64,000 bases of DNA from an uncultured Lachnospiraceae bacterium (GCA_947626775.1 CANQTL010000001.1:147701-211700); one strand, 5' to 3'; counted from the first letter of the stretch, positions 44,700 through 55,900 are shown. Notes: generated from the letters alone by a model not told the origin. Translations and numbers: made by a program.

Positions 44700-45911
44700 T
44701 TATCGGCCGCCGCACACTTCCCGTATACTCTCTCTGAGTATCGCGGTCATATCGTCCACGTTCTGTCTGTCGATAATTAACGGCGGCACGAATCTGATGA
44801 TGTCGGTCCCCGCATTGATCAGGACAAGCCCCCTGTCCAGCGCCTTCGTGATGATATCGCCCACCGGCCTGTCGAACACGAGCCCCTGCATGAGCCCGAC
44901 GCCCCGCCTGGCCGTTATGCAGTCAAACTCCGCCGCGATCCCGTCCAGGCGGCGCTCCAGATAACTCCCGATCTCGCGCACATGGGCGGGAAGATCCAGC
45001 TTCTCATACAGCTCGAGCACCTTGCAGACCGCGGCGCAGGCCAGCGGATTGCCGCCGTAAGTCGTGCCGTGGTCGCCCGCCTTCAACGAGTTGGCTCCCA
45101 CCTTCTCCGTCATCAGGAACGCGCCCACCGGCACGCCGCAGCCCAGCGCCTTCGCCGTCGTCATCACATCGGGCTTCACGCCGCAGCGCTGCCAGGCGAA
45201 CATCTCGCCCGTGCGCCCCATACCGCACTGGATCTCGTCCAGGATCATGAGAATGTCCCTCTCGTCGCAGAGCGCGCGCACCCGGCGCATGAAATCTTCC
45301 TCAGCCGGCCATATGCCGCCCTCGCCCTGCACCGTCTCGAAGAGAATCGCACAGGTTCTGTCCGTCACCTGGCGCAGCACGCTGTCAAAATCGTTCAGAT
45401 CGGCAAACCTGATATTGCCGATCATGGGCTCGAAAGCCTCTCTGTAGTGCGGATTGCCCGTCACCGACAGCGCCCCCATCGTCCTGCCGTGAAAAGAACG
45501 GTTCATGGCGATGATCTCGTGATCCGTCCTGCCGTCCTTCAGATACGCATATTTCCTGGCCGTCTTGACGGCGCCCTCCACCGCTTCCGCGCCGCTGTTG
45601 GTAAAGAACACCCGGTCCATGCCGGAGACCGCCTTCAATTTCTTCGCCGCCTCGACCGCCGGCACATTGTAATAGTAGTTGGAAGTATGGATGATCTTAT
45701 CGATCTGCGCCTTCAGCGCGTCGTTGTACTCCGTATTATGATACCCAAGAGCGAACACCGCGATACCCGCCACGAAATCCAGGTACTTCTTTCCGTCCAT
45801 ATCGTAGAGATAGACGCCGTCACCCCTCTCAAAGACTACCTGATAGCGATTGTAGGTGTGTAACAGCGCCTGCTCCGCCTCGCCGATATAGTTCTGCATT
45901 GTCTGACTCAT
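44700..45911 (-). CDS. argD: Acetylornithine aminotransferase
   Basis: Pyridoxal-phosphate enzyme that converts N-acetylglutamate semialdehyde to N-acetylornithine. The class-III pattern is clear: FTNSGAEAVEGAVKTARKY, SFHGRTMGALSVTGN and ILDEIQCGMGRTGEMFA. The PLP lysine lies in TTAKALGCGVPVGAFL, and GDHGTTYGGNPLACA follows. The ATG at 45911 follows GGGGA at seven bases. It ends the argJ-argB-argD unit. Specificity is supported by the arginine neighbours. Confidence 0.93.
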   Translation of the reverse strand: MSQTMQNYIGEAEQALLHTYNRYQVVFERGDGVYLYDMDGKKYLDFVAGIAVFALGYHNTEYNDALKAQIDKIIHTSNYYYNVPAVEAAKKLKAVSGMDRVFFTNSGAEAVEGAVKTARKYAYLKDGRTDHEIIAMNRSFHGRTMGALSVTGNPHYREAFEPMIGNIRFADLNDFDSVLRQVTDRTCAILFETVQGEGGIWPAEEDFMRRVRALCDERDILMILDEIQCGMGRTGEMFAWQRCGVKPDVMTTAKALGCGVPVGAFLMTEKVGANSLKAGDHGTTYGGNPLACAAVCKVLELYEKLDLPAHVREIGSYLERRLDGIAAEFDCITARRGVGLMQGLVFDRPVGDIITKALDRGLVLINAGTDIIRFVPPLIIDRQNVDDMTAILRESIREVCGGR

Positions 45912-45974
45912 GCTCTTGTCCCCGCTTTCACCCTGCACAGCCCGGCTGTCCGCCGCAGGCCGCACGCATATCTC

Positions 45975-46874
45975 CTACGCTTCCAGCATCGCCCTGTCCG
46001 CGTCCGCGATGATCGCAGTGCCGATACCCTTGTCCGTAAAGATCTCAAGAAGCAGGCAGTGCGCGATGCGCCCGTCCAGGATATGGACTCTGTTGACGCC
46101 CTCCTTGATGGCGTCCGTGCAGCTGCTCAGCTTCGGCAGCATCCCGCCGCCGATACAGCCGCTCGCGATCAGCTCGTCCGCCTGGGACGCCGTCAGTCTG
46201 GAGATAAAGCTGGTTTTGTCGTCGATATCCCGATACAGCCCTTCAATGTCCGTCAGGAACACCAGCTTGTCCGCGCCCACCGCCTTGGCGATCGCGCAGG
46301 CCGCGTCGTCCGCATTGATGTTGTAAGTCACAAACTGGTCGTCCAGCCCGACGGGCGCCACGATCGGCAGAAAATCCTTCTCCAGCAGATCGTAGAGCAC
46401 CTTGGGATCGACGCCCGCGATCGCGCCCACATATCCGATATCCACGCCGTCCGGACATTTCTTCGTACACTGCAGAAGCCCCGCGTCCTTGCCGCTGATG
46501 CCGACCGCCCGGACGCCCAGCTCCTCCACCATTCTTACCAGATTCTTGTTCACCTTATTGAGAACCATCTCGGCGATCTCCATGGTCTCCCCGTCGGTCA
46601 CGCGCAGACCGTTCACGAATCTGGCCTCCTTGCCGACCCTGCCGACCCACCGGCTGATCTCCCTGCCGCCGCCGTGCACAATGATCGGCTTGAAACCCAC
46701 CAGCTTGAGAAGCGTCACGTCCTTGATGACGTTCTTCTGCAGCTCCTCGTTGCTCATGGCGCTTCCGCCGTACTTGACGACGATAATCTTCCGATTGAAT
46801 TTCTGGATATAGGGGAGCGCCTCGATGAGAACCTCCGCCTTCTCCATGATCTTGTCCATTTCTTTCTGTTCCAT
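45975..46874 (-). CDS. argB: Acetylglutamate kinase
   Basis: Phosphorylates N-acetylglutamate in arginine synthesis. Amino-acid-kinase motifs: [48 protein letters not shown] and [25 protein letters not shown]. The 299-residue length fits. Several ATGs stand in a row at the start; the one at 46874 lies six bases after GAGG. It precedes argD and follows argJ, so it may be feedback-inhibited by arginine as in the cyclic pathway. Confidence 0.95.
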   Translation of the reverse strand: MEQKEMDKIMEKAEVLIEALPYIQKFNRKIIVVKYGGSAMSNEELQKNVIKDVTLLKLVGFKPIIVHGGGREISRWVGRVGKEARFVNGLRVTDGETMEIAEMVLNKVNKNLVRMVEELGVRAVGISGKDAGLLQCTKKCPDGVDIGYVGAIAGVDPKVLYDLLEKDFLPIVAPVGLDDQFVTYNINADDAACAIAKAVGADKLVFLTDIEGLYRDIDDKTSFISRLTASQADELIASGCIGGGMLPKLSSCTDAIKEGVNRVHILDGRIAHCLLLEIFTDKGIGTAIIADADRAMLEA

Positions 46875-46948
46875 CATCATCCTCATTCCCGGACGTCACC
46901 GGTCCCCGCTCGGGGAATCAGCGCGTCCGCATGGTTTCCCACACTTGA

Positions 46949-48172
46949 TCAGCTTCTGTAATCCGCGTTAATCTTCACATAATCATAGCTGAGATCGCAG
47001 CCCCAGGCCGCGGCCTCCGCATCGCCCATGTGCATGTCCACCAGCACCCTGACTTCCGGGGAGGAGAGAATCTCGGTGGCCTCCTCCTCACTGTAGTCCA
47101 CGGCCGCGCCGTCCCGATAGATCAGCATACTCTTTTCCCCGTTCTCGAAGTACAGCTCGATCTTCTCCGGATCGAAAGCAGCGCCCGCATAGCCCAGCGC
47201 GCACAGAAATCTGCCGAAATTGGCGTCGTGCCCGTAGATCGCCGCCTTGCACAGGTTCGAGGAAATCACCGAACGGCTTAAACGCCGCGCGTCCTGCTTG
47301 GTCGCCGCGTGGATCACTTTCGTCTCGAAGAGCGCCGTCGCGCCCTCCCCGTCGCCTGCCATCTTCTTCGCCAGTGTCGTATTCACACAGTTCAGCGCCT
47401 GCCGGAATTTGTCGTAATCTTCATTCTTCTCCGTGATCTCCGGATTGCCCGCCAGACCGTTCGCCAGCACCACGAGCGTGTCGTTGGTGGAGGTGTCGCC
47501 GTCCACGGAAATCATATTGAAAGTGTCGACGACGTCCTCCCGCAGCGCCTCCTGCAAAAGTTCTCTGGAAATCGCGATATCCGTCGTGATGAAGCCGAGC
47601 ATCGTGCACATATTCGGGTGAATCATGCCCGCGCCCTTGCTCATGCCGCCCACGGTCACGGTTCTGCCGCCGATCTCAAACTGCACCGCCGCCTGCTTGG
47701 GAACCGTGTCGGTCGTCATGATGGCCTCCGCCGCGTCCGATGCCGCCTCCGCCGTGTCCGCCCTGGCCGCCGCCAGCTTCTCCACGCCCGCCAGAATCCG
47801 GTCTATGGGGAGCTGATTGCCGATGACGCCCGTGGAGCCCACCAGAACCGCGTCCGCCGAGATGCCGAGCAGCTCCGCCGCCCTCTCGGCGGTCTGCCTG
47901 CAGTACGCATAGCCCTGTCTGCCCGTGGCGGCATTGGCAATCCCCGTATTGACGATGACCGCCTGCACACAGGGCGAGTGCGCCACTACTTCCCGGTCCC
48001 ACAGCACGGGGGCCGCCTTGACCACATTGCTGGTAAACACGCCCGCCGCCCTGCACGGCACACGGCTGTACACGATCGCCATATCCTTTCTGTTCTCATA
48101 TTTGACCGCCGCCTCGACGCCCGCCGCCTCGAACCCCTGCGCCGCGGTGACGCCGCCCTCTATCACTCTCAT
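46949..48172 (-). CDS. argJ: Bifunctional ornithine acetyltransferase/N-acetylglutamate synthase
   Basis: Recycles the acetyl group from N-acetylornithine to glutamate. The precursor cleaves itself at a conserved threonine; here the site is within MIHPNMCTMLGFITTD. Other marks are GVFTSNVVKAAPVLWDRE and the carboxy-terminal YVKINADYRS. The start MRVIEGGVTAAQGFEAAG gives the standard length of 407; longer readings are not conserved. No argC lies next to it, although argC often precedes argJ. Confidence 0.95.
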   Translation of the reverse strand: MRVIEGGVTAAQGFEAAGVEAAVKYENRKDMAIVYSRVPCRAAGVFTSNVVKAAPVLWDREVVAHSPCVQAVIVNTGIANAATGRQGYAYCRQTAERAAELLGISADAVLVGSTGVIGNQLPIDRILAGVEKLAAARADTAEAASDAAEAIMTTDTVPKQAAVQFEIGGRTVTVGGMSKGAGMIHPNMCTMLGFITTDIAISRELLQEALREDVVDTFNMISVDGDTSTNDTLVVLANGLAGNPEITEKNEDYDKFRQALNCVNTTLAKKMAGDGEGATALFETKVIHAATKQDARRLSRSVISSNLCKAAIYGHDANFGRFLCALGYAGAAFDPEKIELYFENGEKSMLIYRDGAAVDYSEEEATEILSSPEVRVLVDMHMGDAEAAAWGCDLSYDYVKINADYRS

Positions 48173-48260
48173 CCAACCGCACCGTACCTTTCCGCCCCGC
48201 CCCGGAGCGCCGAATCCGTATACGTTCCCTATTCTAATACATTTGTCCCCCGATGGGAAG

Positions 48261-48710
48261 TCATATTTTGTTAAAAGCCGTAATGTTCTCCGCATTCAGC
48301 GTGAAATCGTAGTAGTTCAGATCCTCTCTCCTCGTCCAGCCGATCTGCCGCCAGAAGGCGTTGCCGATATCGTTGGCGGTAAAGGCGATCAGCGAGACCT
48401 TATTGATCTTCTCCGCCTTCAGAGCTTCCATGCAGAAGACCACCATCGCCTTGCCGATGCCCCGCATACGGTATCCTTCCGCCACGCACACATGGTACAG
48501 GCAGCCGCGCCTGCCGTCGTGCCCGCACAGGATCGCGCCCACGATCTTCCCGTCCTCCTCCGCCACCGCGCTGGTGTTGGGATTGCGCAGCAGAAAGCGC
48601 TCCACGCCCTCCCTGGAATCGTCTATGCTCCTGATGGCAAACCCCCTGATGGTAAGCCAGAGCGCTTTCACGCCGTCATAATCTTCCGCCGTCATCGACC
48701 GTATCGTCAT
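48261..48710 (-). CDS. GNAT family N-acetyltransferase
   Basis: A 149-residue acetyl-CoA-dependent acetyltransferase. The acetyl-CoA binding motif is CVAEGYRMRGIGKAMVVFCMEAL. The strand before it reads VGAILCGHDGRRGCLYHV, and the carboxy part NDIGNAFWRQIGWTRREDLNYY is typical of small-molecule or RimI-like members. The ATG at 48710 follows GGAG. The substrate is unknown. It lies 88 bases upstream of argJ on the same strand; a role as an N-acetylglutamate synthase is possible but not shown by the sequence. Confidence 0.85.
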   Translation of the reverse strand: MTIRSMTAEDYDGVKALWLTIRGFAIRSIDDSREGVERFLLRNPNTSAVAEEDGKIVGAILCGHDGRRGCLYHVCVAEGYRMRGIGKAMVVFCMEALKAEKINKVSLIAFTANDIGNAFWRQIGWTRREDLNYYDFTLNAENITAFNKI

Positions 48711-48771
48711 ACCGTTTCTCCATTCCCCAGCGTCCACGCTTCACCGATCAGCGCGTCCGCCTGATTTTCAC

Positions 48772-49335
48772 TCACGGTTCTCCCCTGAGTTCCACCGCCG
48801 TGTAATCATGCCCCACACAGGGCAGAAATCTGTCCAGAATATCCCTGGTCCTGATCTTCAGGCTGGACGTATTGACACAGGGATGGCACCCCACATACTC
48901 GTCCGCCAAAATATCTCTGTCAATCAGGAGCCGCACTCTGTTGTCCCTGTCGTTCATCAGCCCCATCACGCTCACGCTCCCCGGCGTAATGTCCAGGAAC
49001 GCCTCCATATGTTCCGCATCCGCAAAAGACAGCCGCGCGCTGTGAATCTGCGCCGACAGCTCTTTCGTCTTGAACTTCTTCGTTCCCGGCATCATCAGCA
49101 TATAGAAGTCCGTCTTCTGCGCGTTGCACAAAAACAGATTCTTGCAGATATGGATGCCCAGAAGACGATCCACATTGTGACAGTCCTCCACACTGGCCGT
49201 CACCCCATGATCCAGCCGCAGATAAGGGATTTCCAGTTTTTCAAGCAGCTCATACACAGCCATCTCCTTTGGAAGTCTCCCCTTAGGGGATGGTTTTCCT
49301 TCCGTCGGCGTCAGAGCCATCTCGCGTTCTTCCAT
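48772..49335 (-). CDS. Prolyl-tRNA editing protein, ProX/YbaK family
   Basis: Freestanding deacylase that removes wrongly attached alanine from tRNA-Pro. The 187 residues include AVYELLEKLEIPYLRLDH, the NLFLCNAQKTDFYMLMMPG segment and LDITPGSVSVMGLMNDRDN, and end near VGCHPCVNTSSLKI. These are the marks of the ProX (prolyl-tRNA synthetase-associated) group. It is divergent from argG. Confidence 0.88.
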   Translation of the reverse strand: MEEREMALTPTEGKPSPKGRLPKEMAVYELLEKLEIPYLRLDHGVTASVEDCHNVDRLLGIHICKNLFLCNAQKTDFYMLMMPGTKKFKTKELSAQIHSARLSFADAEHMEAFLDITPGSVSVMGLMNDRDNRVRLLIDRDILADEYVGCHPCVNTSSLKIRTRDILDRFLPCVGHDYTAVELRGEP

Positions 49336-49495
49336 AAGTTGTTTCCCGCTTCCTGCTTCCTAATATTATATAACCGCGCTGCGAACTGTCCACATGCGCC
49401 GCCGCAGACGCCGCCCGCACAGAGAGCAAGTATACCACACGCGCCGCCCGGGCGCAAACTCTTTCTCCTTACCCTGCATAATCATACGTCAATTT

Positions 49496-49570
49496 TGTAT
49501 ATTATGCAAGCATTTTTTATATTTATGCATATAAATCAATAATATTCATTGTTTTATGCATAAATTTTCA
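49496..49570 (+). promoter_or_regulatory. Cluster of ArgR-like boxes upstream of argG
   Basis: Three AT-rich half-palindromic sites resemble the ArgR box (about TGAATAAAAATTCA). They are TGTATATTATGCA (49496-49508), TGCATATAAATCA (49526-49538) and TGCATAAATTTTCA (49557-49570). The last ends one base before the -35 box of argG, a natural operator position. A further TGCATAATCATA lies near 49475. Confidence 0.5.
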
Positions 49571-49571
49571 C

Positions 49572-49600
49572 TTGCATTCTGTAATGTCTTGTTGTATATT
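49572..49600 (+). promoter_or_regulatory. Promoter for argG
   Basis: TTGCAT (49572-49577) and TATATT (49595-49600) with a 17-base spacer, 46 bases before the start codon. The rest of the gap from 49336 is AT-rich intergenic sequence with no gene. Confidence 0.6.
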
Positions 49601-49646
49601 GTTCTATAAAGTTATAGGCGAATCAAAACAGACGGAGGAAATTATC

Positions 49647-50870
49647 ATGAAAGAAAAAGTAGTTCTCGCTTATTCCGGCGGACTTGATACGACCGTTATC
49701 ATTCCGTGGCTGAAAGAAAATTTTGATTACGAGGTTATCTGCGTGTGCGGCAACTGCGGCCAGGGCAGCGAACTCGACGGTCTGGAGGAGCGGGCCCTTT
49801 CCAGCGGCGCGTCCAAGCTCTACATCGAGGACCTCACAGACGAATTCTGCGAAGATTTCATCGTCCCCTGCGTGCAGGCTCACGCGGTCTATGAGAATAA
49901 ATATCTGCTCGGCACTTCGATGGCAAGACCCGTCATCGCGAAGAAACTGGTGGAGATCGCCCGCAAGGAGGGCGCGACCGCGATCTGTCACGGCGCCACC
50001 GGCAAGGGCAACGACCAGATCCGCTTCGAGCTGGCAATCAAGGCGCTCGCTCCCGACCTGAAAATCATCGCCGCATGGCGCAATGAGAAGTGGACGTTAA
50101 ACTCCCGCGAGGAGGAGATCGAGTACTGCCGCCAGCACGGCATCAACCTTCCCTTCTCCGCGGACTCGAGCTACAGCCGCGACCGCAACCTCTGGCACAT
50201 CAGCCACGAGGGACTGGAGCTGGAAGATCCCGCCAACGAGCCGAACTTCGAGCATCTGCTCGTGCTCGGCGTAACGCCGGAGAAAGCGCCCGACGAGGGC
50301 GAGTATGTCACGATGACTTTTGAGAAAGGCGTGCCCACTTCCGTCAACGGCAAGAAGATGAAAGTGGCGGATATCATCGCCACCCTGAACGAACTGGGCG
50401 GCAGGCACGGCATCGGCATCGTGGACATCGTGGAAAACCGCGTGGTCGGCATGAAGTCCCGCGGCGTGTACGAGACGCCCGGCGGAACCATCCTCTACGA
50501 GGCGCACCAGCAGCTCGAGGAGCTGATCCTCGACCGCGACACCTACGCACTGAAAGCGGATCTCGGCAGCAAGTTCGCCCAGATCGTCTACGAGGGCAAG
50601 TGGTTCACCCCTCTGCGCGAAGCGGTGCAGGCGTTCATCGAGTCCACTCAGCGCTATGTGACGGGCGAAGTGAAGTTCAAACTCTATAAGGGCAACATCA
50701 TCAAGGCCGGCACCACCTCCCCGTACACGCTCTACAACGAGAGCATCGCTTCCTTTACAACCGGCGATCTGTACGACCACCACGACGCGGAGGGATTCAT
50801 CAATCTCTTCGGCCTCTCCTGCAAGGTCCGCGCCATGAAGATGCAGGAAAACGGCGAGAAACTGATCTGA
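49647..50870 (+). CDS. argG: Argininosuccinate synthase
   Basis: Joins citrulline and aspartate with ATP. The amino end [21 protein letters not shown] has the SGGxD PP-loop. [21 protein letters not shown] and the carboxy-terminal [20 protein letters not shown] are typical. The ATG at 49647 follows GGAGG; length 407 is normal. No argH follows within the window. Regulation by ArgR is suggested by the boxes upstream. Confidence 0.96.
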   Translation: MKEKVVLAYSGGLDTTVIIPWLKENFDYEVICVCGNCGQGSELDGLEERALSSGASKLYIEDLTDEFCEDFIVPCVQAHAVYENKYLLGTSMARPVIAKKLVEIARKEGATAICHGATGKGNDQIRFELAIKALAPDLKIIAAWRNEKWTLNSREEEIEYCRQHGINLPFSADSSYSRDRNLWHISHEGLELEDPANEPNFEHLLVLGVTPEKAPDEGEYVTMTFEKGVPTSVNGKKMKVADIIATLNELGGRHGIGIVDIVENRVVGMKSRGVYETPGGTILYEAHQQLEELILDRDTYALKADLGSKFAQIVYEGKWFTPLREAVQAFIESTQRYVTGEVKFKLYKGNIIKAGTTSPYTLYNESIASFTTGDLYDHHDAEGFINLFGLSCKVRAMKMQENGEKLI

Positions 50871-50907
50871 ACGTATCACCCGGATTCCAGAAGGATATGC
50901 TGATCTT

Positions 50908-51201
50908 ATGAATGCTGTCAGCCTGATACTCGCGTATCTGATCGCGATTAATTTCATCAGCTTTGCAACAATGGGAGTGGACAAGGCAAGAGCCCGGAAG
51001 CGCTTATGGCGCGTTCCGGAGTCCACTCTTTTTGTGCTTGCCCTGATCGGCGGGAGCGTCGGCTCCATCGCGGGGATGTATCTGTTCCAGCACAAGACAA
51101 GGCACTGGTACTTCGTGTACGGAATGCCCGCCATTCTGTTCCTGCAGATCCTGATCGTGATTATCCTCGCCACGTCGCCCATCGAATTTCTGGTGATGTG
51201 A
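50908..51201 (+). CDS. DUF1294 membrane protein
   Basis: Small protein of 97 residues with hydrophobic segments at about 5-22, 40-58 and 70-90. The DUF1294 pattern is clear: MGVDKARARKRLWRVPESTLFVLALIGGSVG, then GMYLFQHKTRHWYF. The function of the family is unknown. It follows argG after 37 bases and may be read with it. Confidence 0.85.
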   Translation: MNAVSLILAYLIAINFISFATMGVDKARARKRLWRVPESTLFVLALIGGSVGSIAGMYLFQHKTRHWYFVYGMPAILFLQILIVIILATSPIEFLVM

Positions 51202-51290
51202 CAATATGTTCCATACAAAAAGAAGTCTGTTCCCGCAGTCTTTTCTGTTTTCTGTCTGTTTATTTTCTTCCGCCCTGTCTGCGTAAACGC

Positions 51291-52127
51291 CTACAGCGTC
51301 ACGATCACGCCGCCGTCATTGGCGTACATGCTGCTGACGCCCGCGGTGTCCATAATCACCACATCCCTGTAAGAGGCTCTCTTCTCCATCAGCTCCCGCA
51401 TGTACCCGGCCCGCTCCGGGCAGTTGCAGTGGGTGATCATGAGCGTGCGCTCCCGCGCGTCCGGCACATCCGCAGCGAGACAGTCCGCCATCCTGGCTAA
51501 CGCCTTGTTCGTGCCGATGGCCTGCCCCTTCTGCTCGATCTGCCCGAAAGTTCCCACCATCACCGGCTTGATGTTGAGCGCCGACGCCACCAGCGCTTTT
51601 ACTCCCGTAAGTCTGCCGTTCTTGCGCAGCGTCTCCAGGTTGTCCAGCACGAAGTAAGTGCGCATCCTGCGCTTGAAGATCTCGATCTTCTTCACCGTCT
51701 CCTCGAAGGACAGGCCGGCCTCCCTGTACCGCATAATGCGCATGGCAAGCTGTGTCTCCCCGCAGCTTGCGGACTCCGAATCGACCACATGGATCCTGCG
51801 CCCGCCGCACCTCTCGAGATACATGTCCCTGCCCGCCACGGCGCTGTTGTAGCTGCCGCTCAAGTGGGAGGACAGCGTCACCACGTACACTTCGTCCACA
51901 TCGCCGCCGTATGCCTCCATGTATTTCTCCGGGGAGGGACAGGCCGATTTCGGACACTGAGGACAGGCCGCCACCTGTCGCAGAAATTCCTTCTGATCAA
52001 AATGCTCGTCATCCATCACCTTGTAATCGCCCACCTCCAGGCAGAGCGGCACGATGCGGAATCTGTCATCCTTCTTATACTGCTCCTGCAATTCGCAGCA
52101 GCTGTCCACCACGATTCTGTAACTCAT
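51291..52127 (-). CDS. DegV family fatty-acid-binding protein
   Basis: The 278-residue protein starts YRIVVDSCCELQEQYKK and has VVTLSSHLSGSYNSAVAGRD, the ligand-binding DegV loop, and VDSESASCGETQLAM. DegV proteins bind fatty acids, and some (FakB) present them to the kinase FakA. FakA is not in the window. The insert RQVAACPQCPKSACPSPEKYM contains a cysteine cluster that is a common variation. A promoter is predicted 42-70 bases upstream. Confidence 0.9.
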   Translation of the reverse strand: MSYRIVVDSCCELQEQYKKDDRFRIVPLCLEVGDYKVMDDEHFDQKEFLRQVAACPQCPKSACPSPEKYMEAYGGDVDEVYVVTLSSHLSGSYNSAVAGRDMYLERCGGRRIHVVDSESASCGETQLAMRIMRYREAGLSFEETVKKIEIFKRRMRTYFVLDNLETLRKNGRLTGVKALVASALNIKPVMVGTFGQIEQKGQAIGTNKALARMADCLAADVPDARERTLMITHCNCPERAGYMRELMEKRASYRDVVIMDTAGVSSMYANDGGVIVTL

Positions 52128-52168
52128 AAAGCCTCCATAACCATCCTATGTGGTTTTCATTACCACTT

Positions 52169-52197
52169 ATAATAGCATGAGGGCTTTGTTTTGTAAA
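52169..52197 (-). promoter_or_regulatory. Promoter for the degV-family gene
   Basis: Minus-strand boxes TTTACA (52192-52197) and TATTAT (52169-52174) with a 17-base spacer. Confidence 0.5.
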
Positions 52198-52299
52198 TAG
52201 CGGAACAGAAAAATATGCCGGGACGCTGTATTTGCCGGAGAGGATATGATATACTGTATTGGTAAAAGCACTGCCAAAACTGCACGGGAGGATCGGATC

Positions 52300-52803
52300 A
52301 TGGTCGCACTGAAAATAACGAACGTCAGACAATTCATGGAAAAATTTCTGAAAAATGGGGATTTCGACTCTTTCCTGCTGGAGGAAGCCGTCGTCAGCAC
52401 CTACAACACCTTTCACATCGACGGACGCCAGAACAGAGAGTTCTATACCGCCGAAGAGTGGGAGGACAAGACGATCCGCCCCTATGACTTTTCGCTGTGG
52501 AAAACCATGCGCCCGCTCTGCTTCGGCCTGATCAAAGGCTCGCATACGCCCACCGCGTTCCGCTTCGTGCTGCACCTGGTACCGGACTACGCGGACTCGA
52601 TCCTGCGGGGCGGCGAGACCGCCGTGACCGCCGAACAGGTGAAAGCCTTCGTCCTGACCGTAAAGTACGACGGCGCCGGCCTCACGCTCGTGACCGGCAC
52701 CGCCTTCCACACCTTCCTGCCCGACAGGACGCCCGACGCCCTGTGGGACGCCGCGGTCAAACAGTTCCTGGCGAGGAAGGAAATTTCGTTTGAAGAATTG
52801 TAA
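52300..52803 (+). CDS. DUF5721-like protein of unknown function
   Basis: A 167-residue soluble protein starting MVALKITNVRQFMEKFLKNG after a GGGAGG site. It contains FDSFLLEEAVVSTYNTFHID, then RPYDFSLWKTMRPLCFGLIKG and a final beta-rich part. I recognise it as the small lachnospiral family usually labelled DUF5721. No catalytic motif is evident. It stands alone between degV and the restriction enzyme. Confidence 0.7.
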   Translation: MVALKITNVRQFMEKFLKNGDFDSFLLEEAVVSTYNTFHIDGRQNREFYTAEEWEDKTIRPYDFSLWKTMRPLCFGLIKGSHTPTAFRFVLHLVPDYADSILRGGETAVTAEQVKAFVLTVKYDGAGLTLVTGTAFHTFLPDRTPDALWDAAVKQFLARKEISFEEL

Positions 52804-52922
52804 CGGCGCAGTTCGGCACGGAAAACATGAGCACCTATCTCCGCCAATGAAAACCAGATTACCAAACGTCTTAACGAAATATGAATGTGGCTGTGCATTA
52901 TTGCTGATTTAAACCGCGTAAT

Positions 52923-55900
52923 TTAATTTGTCCACAGATATTTTTTTAACACTGATTCTTTTTCTACCTCTATGGCATCTAATTGAGCGCTTAATTGGGT
53001 AATCTGCTCCTCCGCCTGCTGGATTGTTGTCACAATTCTCTCTTGCTCACCAAGCGAAAACAATGGAATGAGATAATCCATAACCTTTCGCTTGTCTGCC
53101 CTTGGCATTTTCACATTGCTACCAATATTTTGCATCTCATAATCAAAAAAACGATCTGTGGATATAAGCGCAAAAACGTATTCAGGCAGGACTCGTCCCT
53201 CATCGACCACCAGAACCAGCACATCACCAGAAGTGCCGCCATGATTGTCCGCAAGCCATGCTTTCTTTAAATAAGGGCGGATATTGGAAAGCAATATGTT
53301 TCTTGGATGATATGAAGTTGCTGTTCCAGATGTTGGGACAAATTCAGATGTTCGTTTTCCAGCCAGGTTTGGTAGAAGATTATCGACACCGACATAGGTA
53401 TCCTTGTTCAGCCTCCCTGCGTCAATTTTCTCTCCTGAGTAATCTGCCACTGTGCGCAGTTTCACAAAATCAACATCACCTTGATAACACCGCTCTATTA
53501 CCTCTGAAACTTCAAGCCGAATACTGGATAGATTCTCCTGCAGGACTCCTTCCCTATTTTCAATCGCTTCAAACTCATCCACAATTTTTTGCTGGACACC
53601 AAGCGGAGGAAGGGGGATTTTAAACTGTGCTATTTTTTCTTTGCTGATTTCAGGATACGTCATTCCGTTTGCCAATGCCTCAATATGTTTTGCTTCTGAT
53701 TTCAGAATTTGATAAAAATACTCATAATGCAATTGCGACTCATCACAAATAAAATTCTTATATCCCTGATTTGTTGCCACAGGAACCTTAGCAATAGAAA
53801 CATCTCCAATAGTCGCACGGCTCGAAAACAAAACCGAATTAACGGGCATAAGCGTAGCATTACAACTATTGAGTCCAGCCTCTGTTATCCTTCGCTGGGT
53901 GGAATATAAATACTTACTTTTTGTATCAACTAATGTTGCCCAATAGATGTTGCCATTCCAAAATTCGGATACTGACGTATCTGGGGTTCCACCATTAAAT
54001 ATTTCAGTTACCTTGCCGATTGGCACAAGAGGATATTTCCCTTTTGAAACAGTTTGAAAACGTTTCCCCAAATTCACAGATTTATTGAAACCGCTTGTAC
54101 CATACTCAATAAATTGCCACAATTGCCCATAGAATACATGTTTCGACAAAGACGGAGCAACCTGAGCCTTCTCATCTAAAAAGGCATGATGAATGTAACT
54201 ACTAACTTTTTGGGAGTTTAATGAATCATTTTCGTCATAGAGCATCGTGCCGCCAGGAAGCCAATGTAACCCCTCGCGCCCGCGTCGTTCGCTAAATTCA
54301 TAGCCTAAAAACTTTTTTTCTTCTTTACCCTTACCAGCCTTGACCAAAACAATTTCCTGATGATAAGTCAGAAGGAAGTAAAGCAGCTTATCTTTCTCCG
54401 TTGCGATCGCCTTGTCTGCAAATGCTTCGCCATATGTCTTTTTATAATCAAGGTAAAGCTCATGGACTTTAGCGGTTTCAGTTGGTTCATCAGAAAAAAT
54501 GCTGAGGTAATCAGTCAGCGACAGCCCATCATAAACAGTGGAGACAAATGTTGAGAAAGCATATTCTAAACCGGCTACGGAAACATCATTTTTCGTCGTA
54601 AAGAATTGATTAACCTCTCGAATGATGTGCTCATGGTCGGTATCCCTACGGCGTTCCAGGAACAAGATGACCGTATTCGTTCCAGTTTTCATAAACGTAC
54701 CGGAGCCAAGTTCAACGATAGCCTTAACATTAAAATATTTCAGTAAAATCTCTCTTGCTCGGGCATAGATGCCGCTGTTGGCCAAAATCGAACTAGGTAA
54801 GATAATCGCAGCCCAGCCCCCAACTTTCAGTAACTGTTTCATGCGTTCCACAAACAGACATTCAATTTCGGAACTGTTATCTGTGAGATAAGGATAGAGG
54901 GTAAAAGACTCTTTGCCAGACTTAATTGTACTTTTAAAAGAGTCGACCGAATAGGGCGGGTTGGAAATCAAGATATCAAATTGCCCATTATCCTGTCCAA
55001 CAGCAACCCTCAATTTATCCCTGTATGTTTCGCTTTTGGTAAAATGATCCAAGCCATTGGCCCAGACAATATTTGCTTCCCCATCGCCATTAAAAAAAGC
55101 GCTGACTTTGGTTGTCTTGACAAGGCGATTATCCAAATCAATCCCATAAACAGTATTTCTTGCCCACTGAAACTTGATGATACCCTGCCAAACTTGGAAT
55201 TGACTTCTTACAGCAGGTGAGGCGCGATGCAGGTCGATTGCACCGGAATCAATAATATTCTGCATCTGAGACATATACTCAGTAAGAAAGTGACCGCTGC
55301 CACAAGCATAATCAATGACAGTAGGCAAGGGCTCGCCGCTGCGCGCATCAACTCTATCCTGAACAAGTTTTCGGAGGGGGAGCGCGGACAAAATAAACCG
55401 CGTAATAGGAACCGGCGTAAAATATTGTCCAGCTTCCTGCTTCATACTGGTATTGAGCAACAGCTCAAAAAAATTGCCAAGGAACTCGTGTCTCTGAGCA
55501 TACCTGAATTTATAAATTTGGAGCAATTCGACAATTTCGCGCACGACTTTTGCATTAAGCGCGAATGTTCTCTCATCTTGTACCTCAACAAACGCAAAAT
55601 TCGGACTTTTTTTCAGCCGTGTATTGGTGTACATTTCCATGATCCACTGTTTAGTGGCAGGATCAAGGCCGGCCAGCTTTTGTGCAACGTCGTCCTGCGA
55701 ATAGTCGATAACTTGAATTTCAAGGAAACGCCACATGCCCTCTTTATAAAGGTCATTCAATCGTAGTTGAAGGGTTTCATCTGTGTCGCTTTCCCGCCAC
55801 TGAAAATCCAATTCATCTTCTGGATTTTTGTCTTCATCAATAATTTTACAAACAAACAGATTAAGCAGTTTATTAAAAGCGTTTGGCTTGTCAGAAATAG

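Noticed and set aside
48173..48260. Sequence TATTAGAATAG upstream of argJ resembling the CRISPR repeat end
   Set aside because: Only about ten bases agree, without the hairpin or the GGAAAC end; chance similarity.
51202..51290. Terminator between the DUF1294 gene and degV
   Set aside because: A-rich and T-rich blocks face each other but the presumed stem does not pair.
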